Below, piece after piece: positions 12,601-24,150 of a DNA stretch of 64,000 nucleotides. Source of the stretch: Centropus unirufus (taxonomy: Eukaryota; Chordata; Aves; Cuculiformes; Centropidae); NCBI GenBank assembly GCA_013397695.1, contig VYZI01000041.1:2354839-2418838 (forward strand), in the 5' to 3' direction. A program made the position numbers and the translations under genes. The notes below the pieces were generated by a model, which made no database searches, was not told the origin of the DNA, and saw nothing but the letters and a program-made list of their open reading frames with translations. Every line of letters starts with the position of its first letter. Position 1 is the stretch's first letter.

Positions 12601-14940
12601 CTTGATAAGCAGGAAAAGTAAGACCAAGAAACAGTGCTATTCCAGAATCTCTTAATAAGAATTTAGCACAGGGAAAGGAACCTACTTCTAAGACAGTGAC
12701 TTGCATGGTAAAAAATTAGGCAGCTCTGTCTAGTCTTGCCAAATGAACAAGGGAAGTATTCATAAATATTCTGACTTCAGAAAGAGGCGATAGAAAATAG
12801 ATTTGAAATTAAAAAATGTAAAAGGAAATCAAGAATAAAAACATTTGTAAAAGGATGATGTGCCATTTCCTGCACTTTAACTGTTCCCAGATTTTTTTTA
12901 AATGTCATCTCTTCTTCACACTTCAAGGCTATTATTACAAGCTGCATACTGTCCCCTGTTGTTTTCACGTGACAGTCTAAGGTTCTTTCACTTTTAACCT
13001 ACATTATTATCTTATCTGTGAAAACCAAAGGGAACGACAGGAATGCTTTCTTATTCTTATTTAAGTAATATTGTTAACCATAAAAGTAATTCAGGATGCC
13101 AATAATTAAGATTATCAGAAAATATTTTGCGTAATTTAATCTCTTCAATTTCTAATATAGCCTTCCTAAAACATTATCTAGCCATGTTTTCAGAACACTT
13201 TAAGACAGATAACTGTCATAGATTTTTCTTCCATCTTTTTCATGTTAATAAAAACATGTGGTACATCCTGTTCTTTCATATATAAGGACATTTTCATATA
13301 AAATTCTACCATGTTTTTGTGATGGCTGTTAAAAGGAAAGGAGCAAAAGTATATGTTCCGTTTTAAAAAGCAACTAGTAAATGTTGTGGCTTGAATTTGT
13401 ACTTTGTCTACAATGCATTGTGTGCTCCGTCCCATTTCATATTATCTCCAAAGTTTACATTGACTTGACTTCTGTTTTGGCATACCTACAGATTTTGTAT
13501 CCGCAGCATATTATTCCTTAAAGAAAAGGCAAAGAAGAAGAAGACTCATTAATATCTGAAGCAATGACAAGGAGAAGGTAGTTGATTCTCAAACTGTCTG
13601 AAGAAGTTTCATTGTGTAAGCAAGCTTAAGTCCTTGCTCCTCTTTTCCCTGCATTTTTTTGTGGGGGGTTTTGACCCTCTATTTCCCTCGAGCTTTTGAG
13701 AACCTCTGCATTGGCTGTATTTGACTGGCACTAGCTTCATGACAGAAAATGTCCCACAAGACCTTGAGTCCTTTAGACTCCGTCAGAATATTCTGGTACA
13801 TTATAGAGACTGCATTGAGTTGTAAACAACTTTTGTACCCAGATAATGTCTTTCAAGCCCTACTTTCTCCTCAAAATCTCTGAAGTTTAGAAAGGGGCTT
13901 GCTGAGGCTTTCTTTTGAGCATCTACGTGGAGCGTCTTTGAAAAGCACTTGAGAGAGTTACCTACCAACCTCACCTGTAGTATGGAGCTTTGATATATTA
14001 TAGCCCATGAACTCAGGACTTTTTGGTCTCTCTGTTTCTAGCAGTGCTAGTTTATTTGGAAATAAATTTGCATGTCATGAAAACTTAGTAGACAGGTGAC
14101 AACACAACTTTAGATCTTGTAAACTTGAGAAATTTAAGCCATAATTGAAGTATAATTTATTTTCAAAGAGGAATGCCACATTACAAATCAGAGTATTCAC
14201 GTGAGATATTAAAGACAAAGAATCAGCCAAGATTCTTTGAATACTTGACATGACTACACCCATAACCCATCAGGGCGTAGCTTTTAGTAAGTAATATCAA
14301 CTCTCTTATCAGTCTACTAGAAATAACAAGAAAAAAAGATCCATCTCTGCAGATAGAAAGCTTTCAAAAAAGCTTTTTAGCAATGTACTTTCCTGAATGG
14401 ATTCTATTTGCATTAGAAATACCTAGATTGGGTTGGACTGAATTTTAAAGTACCTTTTGTCATTCTTTTTTTTGTTCAGTCATGGTTAAGTACAGCTGTT
14501 CCAGGTACCCTGATACACTGTAGCTTTCACGAGAAAAGACTAAGATGTCTTTCAGCACAAAACCTTGTTTATGAAAATTATGAACCTTAGAGGAAGAAAC
14601 ATTTTCTAGTTTGTGAACGGATGCCACTATTTTTTTTCTACATACTTCTCTGTTGTGATCAATTAACAGAATCAGCATTTGTAAAGATTTAAACAATTTT
14701 AAATATTTTTGTCAGGCTGTGGTGTCTTTAATACGTTTGTTACTTCATCTAAGCAATGAGGACTCAAAAATAAACCGTGGAAGACATAAAGAGAACCGAA
14801 AGAGTAAGTTCAGGTCAACAAAAAGCACATTTCTAACTCATTCAAAAATTTCTTAATTTTCATGCTTTTAAAATCCGGGTTCTAATGAGGTACAGGGGGA
14901 ATAAGTAGTAAAGGAAATCTTCTATCTTCTATGATAAATT
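9621..14940. other. Gene-free AT-rich unique sequence
   Basis: Over 5 kb with only short open frames, none of them recognisable. A short stretch near 11550 resembles the A-box of a tRNA but does not continue as one. No interspersed repeat was identified. Confidence 0.55.
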
Positions 14941-14988
14941 CATATCTGTTTTCCCTGGAAGCTTTCCCATATCTGATTTTCCCTGGAA
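14941..14988 (+). repeat. Two-copy 20-bp direct repeat
   Basis: CATATCTGTTTTCCCTGGAA (14941-14960) is repeated at 14968-14988 with one extra A, separated by seven bases. This looks like a small local duplication. Confidence 0.85.
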
Positions 14989-15758
14989 ATCAAAGGCTAA
15001 ACGTTTCCTACAGGGTATAGGAAGAAGTCAGTGTCTGTTCAAATAACTTCTGTGCAAGTAAGTGTTGATCATTTTCTATTTTAAAAGGAAGCAGAAAATA
15101 TTGATCACAGTGCTGAGACTATAACTTAGCTTTTCGTGATATTTAATATATGCAGAAAATAAGAATCTAAAAGTGTCTGCATAGTTTTTATATCCTGGTT
15201 TTGTGCCAGAAGAAATAAGCGCTGGAATGTTTGGCAATAAATGGGCATGAATGCGTAATGCAGTGACAGACACAATGAAAAACCTACTGAAGGAAGAGAG
15301 GAAAACAGTGAAGAGATTGCAAATGTCTGTGCTAGAGGTAAAATGGACCTGCCTGATAGTTCAATACTATACTCAGTGAAAAGCCAGGGCCACTTGTAAT
15401 AGCATTGATGATGAGATAAAGGTGATATTTTTCCTGAGTGTAATGGGGCCCTTACAAGTTAGTGTGTGGATTAAAAGCTTTTGTTAAACCAACAGACAAA
15501 ACATTTACTGATAAGGTGTGAAAAAAAAGATTAATATTTCCTATTATGTGGCTGAATTATGAAAATTAACAGAGCATTGCCAGTTTGCCTCGAAAGCATG
15601 TTGCATGCAAAAGGAAGTAATCCAAGAATGCCTGCTTACTGGGGTTTTTTACACTTTAAAGTGGTCCCTAGAATTTGGTATTTAAGTGAAGACAGCTCCT
15701 TATCATGCCACAGAGCTGCAACATCATACGATCTGCTCAGCATATTACGTACATACAT
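14989..15758. other. Gene-free unique sequence
   Basis: No gene or repeat was recognised. The open frame starting at 15559 runs into the AT-rich palindromic block downstream and ends in its low-complexity text. Confidence 0.5.
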
Positions 15759-15894
15759 AAGTACAGTATACAAAAGTATACTTTTGTATAAAAAAGTATA
15801 TAAAAGTATATAAATTTTAAATAAATTTTAAAATTTTAATAAATTTTATTGTATAAAAGTATACAAAAGTATACACCATACAAAAGTACAGTAT
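15759..15894. repeat. AT-rich palindromic block between direct repeats
   Basis: A perfect 24-bp palindrome, TATACAAAAGTA followed by its reverse complement, occupies 15767-15790. Further copies of GTATACAAAA-like and GTATAAAAGTATA-like units follow, then a TAAATTTTAAA-type core (about 15811-15848), then the unit again at 15851-15885. The whole is bounded by the identical 11-mer AAGTACAGTAT at 15759-15769 and 15884-15894. The structure could extrude as a cruciform. It may be a short AT-rich microsatellite that expanded and inverted, or a small insertion whose flanking 11-mers are a target-site duplication. Confidence 0.75.
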
Positions 15895-18800
15895 CGGCAC
15901 TATTTAAAGACTCCATGCTTTACTTTGGAGATGCAAAATTTGAATAAATAACGATTTTCTTATGGAATTTTCCATGAGACTGCTTTTTCTTGCAATTTTT
16001 TGGTACTTCCCCTTCTCTCCTAGTTAGAATAAAAAGCAACCACTCAAACAAAATTAACAAGCAGTTTAAATGTTTGTTTTATTTTGAACTATTTTTTGGT
16101 TTTTTTATACTTGGTAAGAGCCAGATCATTCTGTCCTGGCATAAGCAAGCGATTTAATTGACAGCTGTGCCTTTCTAAGACCTTGGACAGCAAGTTTATT
16201 ATCTGAACATTTCCATGTATCTCTTACATGCAGCAGAGCCAGAAACAGGTCTGAACACCATTCTATCTGCATCATCATATGTATGCATGTATCTGCTTTC
16301 ATGTGTATAAATAGATACACATATGTGTGTAATTATGTGTCCTAGTTTTTGCAGCAGGACAACATGAATAAGGATTGCCTAATTGAAACGAACTTTATCT
16401 CTAGGATTGATTCAAAGTACAATTTTTGCATTATTTTTTAGTTGATCTTCCTATAGTTTATTTTACATTTAGTTTTCTGTTTAGCTCTGCCTCTGATTAA
16501 TTTTCCTACAGACAGTGAGCTGATAAGCTCCTTTTTAAAAAAAAACAGAATTTGCCAGATTGTCTTTCTTCCACAAAGACTAACAACTCCAGTGCTTAGA
16601 GCTTGTTAGAACTGTTTCTTTTCTAACTATATCCACGCATTCAGGAATGTGATTAATTCTAGAAAAAAAAATCTATGCAGTTGATAGCTTTAAAAAATGT
16701 ATAACGGATAAGTGTCCAACAGCTGGCTATGAAAAGTGAAGGGTATTAATCACAATATTTAGATTAGAATATAGATGCAGGCGAACTTTTTTTTCTCCGT
16801 TGATGCAACCATTCTTTTTGGAACAGTCACTGCTGTGCTATTCTAATGGGGAGAAAAACACAGTTAATTTATACAGCTGAAAAGACCTGGCCTTGCTTTC
16901 AAGATCATGTATCGAATTTGATAAAGATGGCACATTGAAGAACATGGGCTCAAAGACATGAATTATCCTCAGTTTAAGATTAAACAAACCTCTAGAAGAA
17001 GAAAAATCTGAGAGGCAAGAGATGGTAGACATATTTGATGGAAGCAACCGTACTATGATAATTAAAATCTCAGACAGCCTTTATGAAGCATGGAGTTTAT
17101 AACCCTTAAAAGCATCACTGTGAAGTTGGTGCTTAAAGTTTTGGCTCAAGCCTACCCCTACTCCTTTAGCAGCCAAAGGTAAAACTTCTGATGTCTTCAA
17201 GTCAGAGCCTCCCCCCATTTCTGCTTCTGGTTCTCCATCTTTAACAGCCCACCAGTCCTTATGAAGATCGACAACAGGGCTTTCTTTCTCAACTAGCTGG
17301 ATTTTCATGAGTTCTTCCCAAAATATGCACATATTTATATTGAATCTGAGAATGGGCTTTCATAAGGTCCTAATCCAGTAGCCCAGAACTAGGTCTTCAG
17401 CGGAGGTTGTGAGGGTGTTTTTTCAGATGGTCTTTTGTCTGAAAATACTGATTTGCTAAAATGGCCATTGGTTTAAATGGTGTTTTAGATGAAGCAGCAG
17501 AAGAAAGAAAACAGAATGAGAATCTCGAATTTAGAACCCTTGACAGAGCAAAGATGTGGCAATGCAGGAGCCAGTATAGTGCTTTTCAGACTAAGATATG
17601 TGTCATCAGGCTGTATAGCAGCCCTTGCTCTCACCCAGGGCATTATTCATACAAAGAGGAATAGGCTTTTAAGTCTGAATGTGGAACACACAGTGGATAC
17701 AGACACAGGTGTTTGCCTAAATAACAGCGACCTGCTTCTCTCTTTTTTGGTTCACTGTCACGAGACTCTGAAGAGACTGGTTTTCTTAGGAAGAATAAAA
17801 ACAACCACTGACAATACTCAAGAGAATTTTCTAAGATGAGAAAACAATTTAATTCCTAAGTCTCCTCTGTGCCATCACAAATGCAGGTAAAAAACCTTTT
17901 TACCAAACAAACTTTTTGCTGTGGAAATATGTACCTGAGGTAGAGCAAGCCTGTCAATAAAAAGGCTCCTTGGGGGATTTTAGCATCTCTAAGAAAAGGC
18001 GAGAGACATTTATATCGCTGCTATCAGCTTGTTTAGATGTTCAATTTATTTTCTGTTCTTCAAAGAAAGAATGATAAGAAATGCTTGAGGAACAGTCACA
18101 TGTCTTTGTGCTAACTGCAGGTGTTAAAGCTGCAGGTTTCTCCTGAAAGTTGTCTTCAAAATGATACCAGGTGAGTTCTGGTTGTAAACTTTTGTTTTAT
18201 TAGTGTGGACTGAGTGATGCCAGAAACCTGCAATTACTTTTAATCAAATGTTTCTCTTAAAATTTCATGAGATTTTTGTTTTGTTTTAAACAGTCACATA
18301 CAGAGAGCAGGTTGACATAGAGAATAAGTCAGCTTAAAATCCCTGACTTTCATTCCAGTAACAGCATTGCACTTTTTCAGCCTGAAGGGTGCTTTTCATT
18401 TCATCAAAGTTAGAGTGCTATATTTCATGTTTTACTTTGGAAATTTACACATTAAAGAAGGTCATGACCAGAAAAGGCAAATGAGTAGACTTGCAGAGAA
18501 ATTGTTGTTCGATATATAGCTTGGTACTGGACCATAATTTCAACTTAGATGTAGCAAATTACTTTTCCCCTACTTTAAGAACTGATTTTTTATGAACATT
18601 TTTGTCACATGATCCCTACCTTACTACTGAGTACATGTTATTTGTTCTCCACTATCTTTTTTATTGGCCACCCAATGGGTTATATATCACCATATTTGTT
18701 ATATCTGCATCTGGTCAAACTGTCACTAAAAAAATAATTTCTAGAAATAATTTAACATCCTTTCCAGCCATACAAAATATCCATAAGAAGAATGTGACTT

Positions 18801-21800
18801 TTATTACTTTATTCCTTGTTCATAATTGTTTGTCAGATCACTTATGTGAACAAATTATTGCCTGTGGATTCTTCTCAAAACTTCCAATCATTCCTTGCCA
18901 TCTGGACAAATGAGGCTAGCTTCATTAGTCAGTAGTCTTATTTATATCCTTTGATATGCTATGTCCACTCTCCTGGAGATTGAACTGGGGATGTCCAAGT
19001 GAAAAGCACAGTTCATTTTAGCCTAAATTAACTCTCAGTAGAGCTGCAATGGACTCAAATGTTCTCAGGAGCACACAGAGTAACAAATAGCTAACAAGGG
19101 AAAACTTGTATAAATGGAGTGTAAAGAAATTTTCTAACATTTTCTTCAAAATGTTCTTGGCTATTTTTTCTTTTTTTTACATATCATTTCTCCTACACAC
19201 ACACATTTTCTGTACTCGGTCCATTCATGAACATACCAGCAAGAGAGATAACCATCTGCTGAATGTCTGTAATTTTTCTGGTTTGTTTGTGTTATATACA
19301 TATGTAGATGTGTTTCTGTGCTGGCATGAATTAACATGATATGAGGGTACATTTGGCCATGAATTCTTCATATTTCATGTCTGATTTATATAGCAGCTGA
19401 GGCAGTAAGTCTCTAGCTGGGAACACTCATAAACACATGTATATTACATATATAACATTTAGAAATATGCCTCAACATATTTCACACATCTTTTTATATG
19501 GAGACATCACTATTTCTTGCCATGATCTCTACTTAAGCTCATTGGTCTCTTTTGTAACACCATTATTTACAGATAGTTTGTGATATGCACTGACTGAGGG
19601 GAGGAAGCAGAATATCTTTCAGGTCTCCTGCCTGTGTATATCTGTCCCACTGGGGATGTAGGGCCACTCACAGTTTTTGTCCTCACTCCTCACCTTTCTT
19701 GAGCCAGTTCTGTCCCTCTTAATCTTCTACAGCTTTATCGACTGTCTTGTCCATCATTCAGATGGATTATTAAGTACTTCTATCTCGGCTTGCCAATGGT
19801 AATGTCATTTTCCCTTGTTCTCTAGCTTAGATTTGAAAGAATTTCTACCACCTAATTCACTCAATATTATTAATATACAATAATTTTTGGATATATAATT
19901 TTCTTTTAAATGCTTTCATTTGGAATTCGCACCTGGAGGTTTTCATTTACTTTTCTAACAGCTCATTAAAAAGTGAATATCATGGTTTAGGAGATGATTT
20001 CAGAGCATAATTTGGCATGTAATATAGGTCAATTTACTAATTATTATGTGTTAATGCTTGAAGAACCTGGCTGTTTTCTGAGTAATTTAATTCAGTGGAG
20101 CTATGTCACAGACGACTTCCCTTCCTGTGTATATGCTCAGTTACACAGAGTGTGCGCCTGGAGTCTGGAGGTCACATATAGCTGATGAAAGCAAATGACC
20201 TCCAGGCATGAAAACAGGGCTACAAAATCAGGAGCTACATCTTGGTGAATCCTTCTGGGAAAAAAAGACAAATAGCAGCAGCATTTAGTAACTTATAGTC
20301 AATATTGTTTAGTAAGTAGTAGAAATATTTAGTACACAATAAATGTTGCACACGTGAATGAAAAAGAAAAGAGCCTGGGTTAGAAAGTGGGTGCTTTTCA
20401 CTCCCCTTTTGGGCTGCTGTGATCTTCATGGACTCACACATTTCAAAAGTAGGTAATAGGCACTCAGATATTTGGGAGTGAAGAACTGGGTTGTGGTGCT
20501 ATTTACATTTAAGGGGACCCATAGAGCACACTAAGTGGTGAACTGCAGGCAAGTGAGCTTGGCAAGCAGTCTGTGAGCCCCCTCACAGGGATTAGCCAGG
20601 GCTCCTGCTTGTGACCTCCCACCAGTATTCAGGCAGCTCTTTTTATTCTGTTCTGCACATGTTTTCATATTCATTTCCCTATAAAACAGAATCCTACCCT
20701 TTTTATTTTAGGCACATGCATGAAAAGTTAATGAATATTAATTTCAAATTTAGATGATTTCCTGTAAAAATAAGCCTCCATCATTTTGATCATGCACCCT
20801 TGCAAAAGCAGTAATACCTTCCCTGGATCCAGCTAATCTATTTAATTCATGTTTTTGCATGGGGAACAGCCACATGGTGCACATATGCTAGCACTTAGTT
20901 AGTTTGAGAGAAGAATATTGTTTGAAATATCATTTCAAATTAATAGATTTTGTTACTCAGGAACAAATAAAATTATGCTGGGGGAGAGTTTAGTTGGAAA
21001 ACGCAGAATTTCAATGAGAAGGAGCAAGGCCTAAGCGGGGATAAGGAAGATGAGCACAAAGCTGTATAGCATGCATGTGGTAGCAATGTGATAGATGGGT
21101 GGATTCTTGATCAGGAGCTTAACAACTGTTGGTCCAAATCCAATAAATCTTATCCACTTATTTCTAGTGAGAAATAATTGCCTCTGCCTCAGGGCAAAAT
21201 AAAAAAAAATTTCATCACACATACAGCTGCTACATAGGACTCTAGTGATTCTTCTCTCACAATTTAGTTAAAGACTTTGATGTATCTTCCAATGCTCTAA
21301 TCTCTGTCCTAATAAATTAATAATTTTAAAAATTATAGTGGGAATACTGAGTTAGTTATCAGGTTATCAGAAGGATTAGCAAGTACCTAGTTAATATCAT
21401 CTCAGGAACAAAGACGTTCAATGACGGTTCATCCCCTGTGTGTTCCTTCCCATCCTCTTTCAGAGGCTACTGTCCCTGTGCAATCAGGCCACATCAACAC
21501 TCAAGCTAGTCCTGGGAAAAGCCAGCTGGATTGGTCTGACCCCTGCTGAGAGGGATCTGGGTCACTGCACTGGAGTTATTCCAGTCACCCGACTATGAGC
21601 GTGGCTCAGCCTAACATCAGTGACCTGAAAGTGAGGGGTAATACCTACCTATAGGGAACATTTTAAACGACAGAACAAGCTCTCCTTTGCTCCAGAAATG
21701 GTACTTCCCTCCATAGGGGCTTTTGCACTTTTGAAGAGCATCAGGCTTGTAGTACTAAATATAACTCAAGTGCAATTCTGAAGAAATTATGGTTTTTGGG

Positions 21801-23209
21801 ATGGAGACAGTTTCTTGTTGATCATCTGGCAGCATGAGATCCCAATCTAGCTTTCTCATTTATTCATTACATACAGAAGCAGTTAATTCATTTAACTTCT
21901 CTCTGAAAATATTTAAGCCCTCTTTTTCATTTTCCTGGATAAGCTCTTCTGTACTGGAAGCATTTCAATATTGTTGCTTACTTCTGCCATTAGTTTAACA
22001 TTTGCTCTTTAAAAGGAAATCATTAAGTTAACATAGATGTATTCTGCTTTTGTGGATGTTCACCACATTTTTACTCTTTGTAAAACTCAAGATATACCTT
22101 AGTACTAGTATGGGACAAGGGCGATCATCAGCCTTTAGTGGCCACCTACTGTCACAGATTTGTCTCTCTTACTTCGAGCAAGTCCTTTCAGCCAGGTGAG
22201 CCCTTCCCCCACATCTCTCTCTAATTTCTCAAACACTCATTTCTCAAAGTGTAAGTAAAATGTACATAATGGAAACTTCGGAAGTTATAGAATAACTTGC
22301 ATGTTTAGGTAATTTTTTTGAAAGACAATGCCATTCATATTACACAAGAAACTAACCCTGAAAAAAATACATATGTGTGGGGAAACACTAAAGAAAGCAC
22401 ATGTAATATAACTCAGGTGTTTTTGTTTTTAATCAAGTCCTGGATTTTGTTTGTCATGGCTTTGAACTGGGAAGTTATTTTCAGTGGGACATTTTTGCCA
22501 GTTGTTTCATTGACGTTCTATTTGTCATCTCTGTAGATGCCACACAGTTTGCATACTGCTGGAGACAAGGGTTAAACACATAAGAACCACCAGAGAAATA
22601 CTAGAACAGTGGCTTAGACATAAGGTTAACCTCAAGTGAATATTCATAAGTTTTTAATTTTACAATGTTCTTTCTCCTTTTTATTATTTTTTTTTGTTTC
22701 TCTGCTTTGATTTATTTTCCAGTGGGGCATTAGAAAAGCTCTGTTAAGCAATTAAAGCAGTACAATGAACTAGATTTACATAAAATATTAATTGTACTTT
22801 TAGGATAATATGAAATTACATGATTAAAACTAGCAGGGTGTACTAGGTAGAACAAGCCAGTTAGGAGCATTTCCTTATCTAGCTTTTATAGAACATTTCT
22901 GTAGTGTTAAAAAAACCTTTCTCATTATGGAGAAGTCACTTGGATTAAGCAAAGTTAGATTATATAAATTCTCTTCCAGCTTGAAGGCTGAATTGATTAT
23001 AGTGTGTCAGAGATAGAAGTACTGATAATTGAATTCATTTCGTTTCTTCTTTAAGAAATAGATATACAGATATGGGAGGAAGGATATACAATTCTGCCAC
23101 TGTCTTGCAGTAGAAAAAGTTTCTTGGGTAGCACTGGAATGGTACCATTTTTTCAGTCAAATGTCAGTATTCTGTTGTCAGCTAAAAAAAAGCATATAGT
23201 CAGGTTGTA
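15895..23209. other. Gene-free AT-rich sequence
   Basis: More than 7 kb with no supportable gene. Open frames of 60 to 116 codons, for example 17081-17332 on the minus strand, 17489-17839 and 18602-18913, have no recognisable domain. A pyrimidine-rich part lies near 19500-19800. No interspersed repeat was recognised before the gap. Confidence 0.5.
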
Positions 23210-23440
23210 NNNNNNNNNNNNNNNNNNNNNNNNNNNNNNNNNNNNNNNNNNNNNNNNNNNNNNNNNNNNNNNNNNNNNNNNNNNNNNNNNNNNNNNNNNN
23301 NNNNNNNNNNNNNNNNNNNNNNNNNNNNNNNNNNNNNNNNNNNNNNNNNNNNNNNNNNNNNNNNNNNNNNNNNNNNNNNNNNNNNNNNNNNNNNNNNNNN
23401 NNNNNNNNNNNNNNNNNNNNNNNNNNNNNNNNNNNNNNNN
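23210..23440. other. Assembly gap (231 N)
   Basis: A run of N. The CR1 copy beginning directly after it reads towards the gap on the minus strand, so the missing bases probably include that element's 3' untranslated region and terminal repeats. Any protein frame drawn across this run is an artefact. Confidence 0.95.
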
Positions 23441-24150
23441 AGAATTTCTTCCTAATGTCTAATGTAAATCTTTCCCCTTCTGGTTTAAAGCCATTCCCTC
23501 TTGTCCTGTCAATACAGGCCCTTGGAAAAAGTTGTTGTTTCCCAGTCATCCTTTCTAGTCTTTTTAAACATGGGTACAATGTTGCCCTTCTTCAGGTCAC
23601 CAGAGGCTTTCCCTCACTGCCATGGCTTTTCAGATATCATGGGCTTGGCAGCCACATCAGCCAGTTCCCTCAGGACTCTGGGTTGCATCTCATCAGGTCC
23701 TGCAGACATATACATGTTCAGGTTCCTCAGGTGGTCACAAACCTCACCTTCCCCTACAGTGGGAGGGTCTCTCCCCATCTTGTTTTTGTATTGACCCCGA
23801 AGGGATGAGGAGAGCAGTTGTCAGTAAGGAACAAGGCAAAAACATCATTTAGTACCTAAGCCTTCCTCTTGTCTGTTGACACAAGGTTATAATTTTTATT
23901 CGTCAGTGAGGGTACGGTTTCTTTAACTTTCTTTTTCTGATTTACTTATTTGTAGGTACTGTTCTTATTTTTTGCAATGCTCGCCAAGCTTAGCTCCAGC
24001 TAAACCTTGGTCTTCCTGGCCCCATCCCTACACAATCAGGCAGTATCCTTATACTCTTCCCAGGTTATCTGTCCCTGCTTGCACTGTCTGTGCAGTTCCC
24101 TCCTGCTCTTTAATTTGACCAGCAGGTCTTGATTCTTAAATATTATCTTG
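23441..24150 (-). mobile_element. CR1 LINE, ORF2 with reverse transcriptase deleted
   Basis: On the minus strand this reads as decayed CR1 ORF2. Near 24140-24050 is LVKLKSRRELHRQCKQGQ followed by ITWEEYKDTA, typical of the segment between endonuclease and reverse transcriptase. Near 23760-23640 is PPTVGEGEV and then a segment with GPDEMQPRVLRELAD, the approach to the reverse-transcriptase core. Near 23600-23560 is KKGNIVPMFK. The text then jumps, at about 23531-23537, to the extreme C-terminus, with DRTRGNGF altered by small changes and ERFTLDIRKKF. The central reverse-transcriptase motifs, including the YADD-type catalytic box, are absent. Stops and frameshifts are frequent. The 3' end is hidden by the adjacent gap and the 5' end fades near 24150. 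It is a dead copy. Confidence 0.85.

Noticed and set aside
17081..17332. Minus-strand frame with mixed charged composition
   Set aside because: It looked protein-like at first, but there is no recognisable family and no supporting signals.
23124..23579. Open frames on both strands crossing the run of N
   Set aside because: They are open only because N translates to X. The plus-strand frame ends in the complement of CR1 and the minus-strand frame is CR1 ORF2 C-terminus.
23455..23852. Three overlapping plus-strand frames of 76 to 117 codons
   Set aside because: They are antisense to the CR1 ORF2 remnant on the minus strand.
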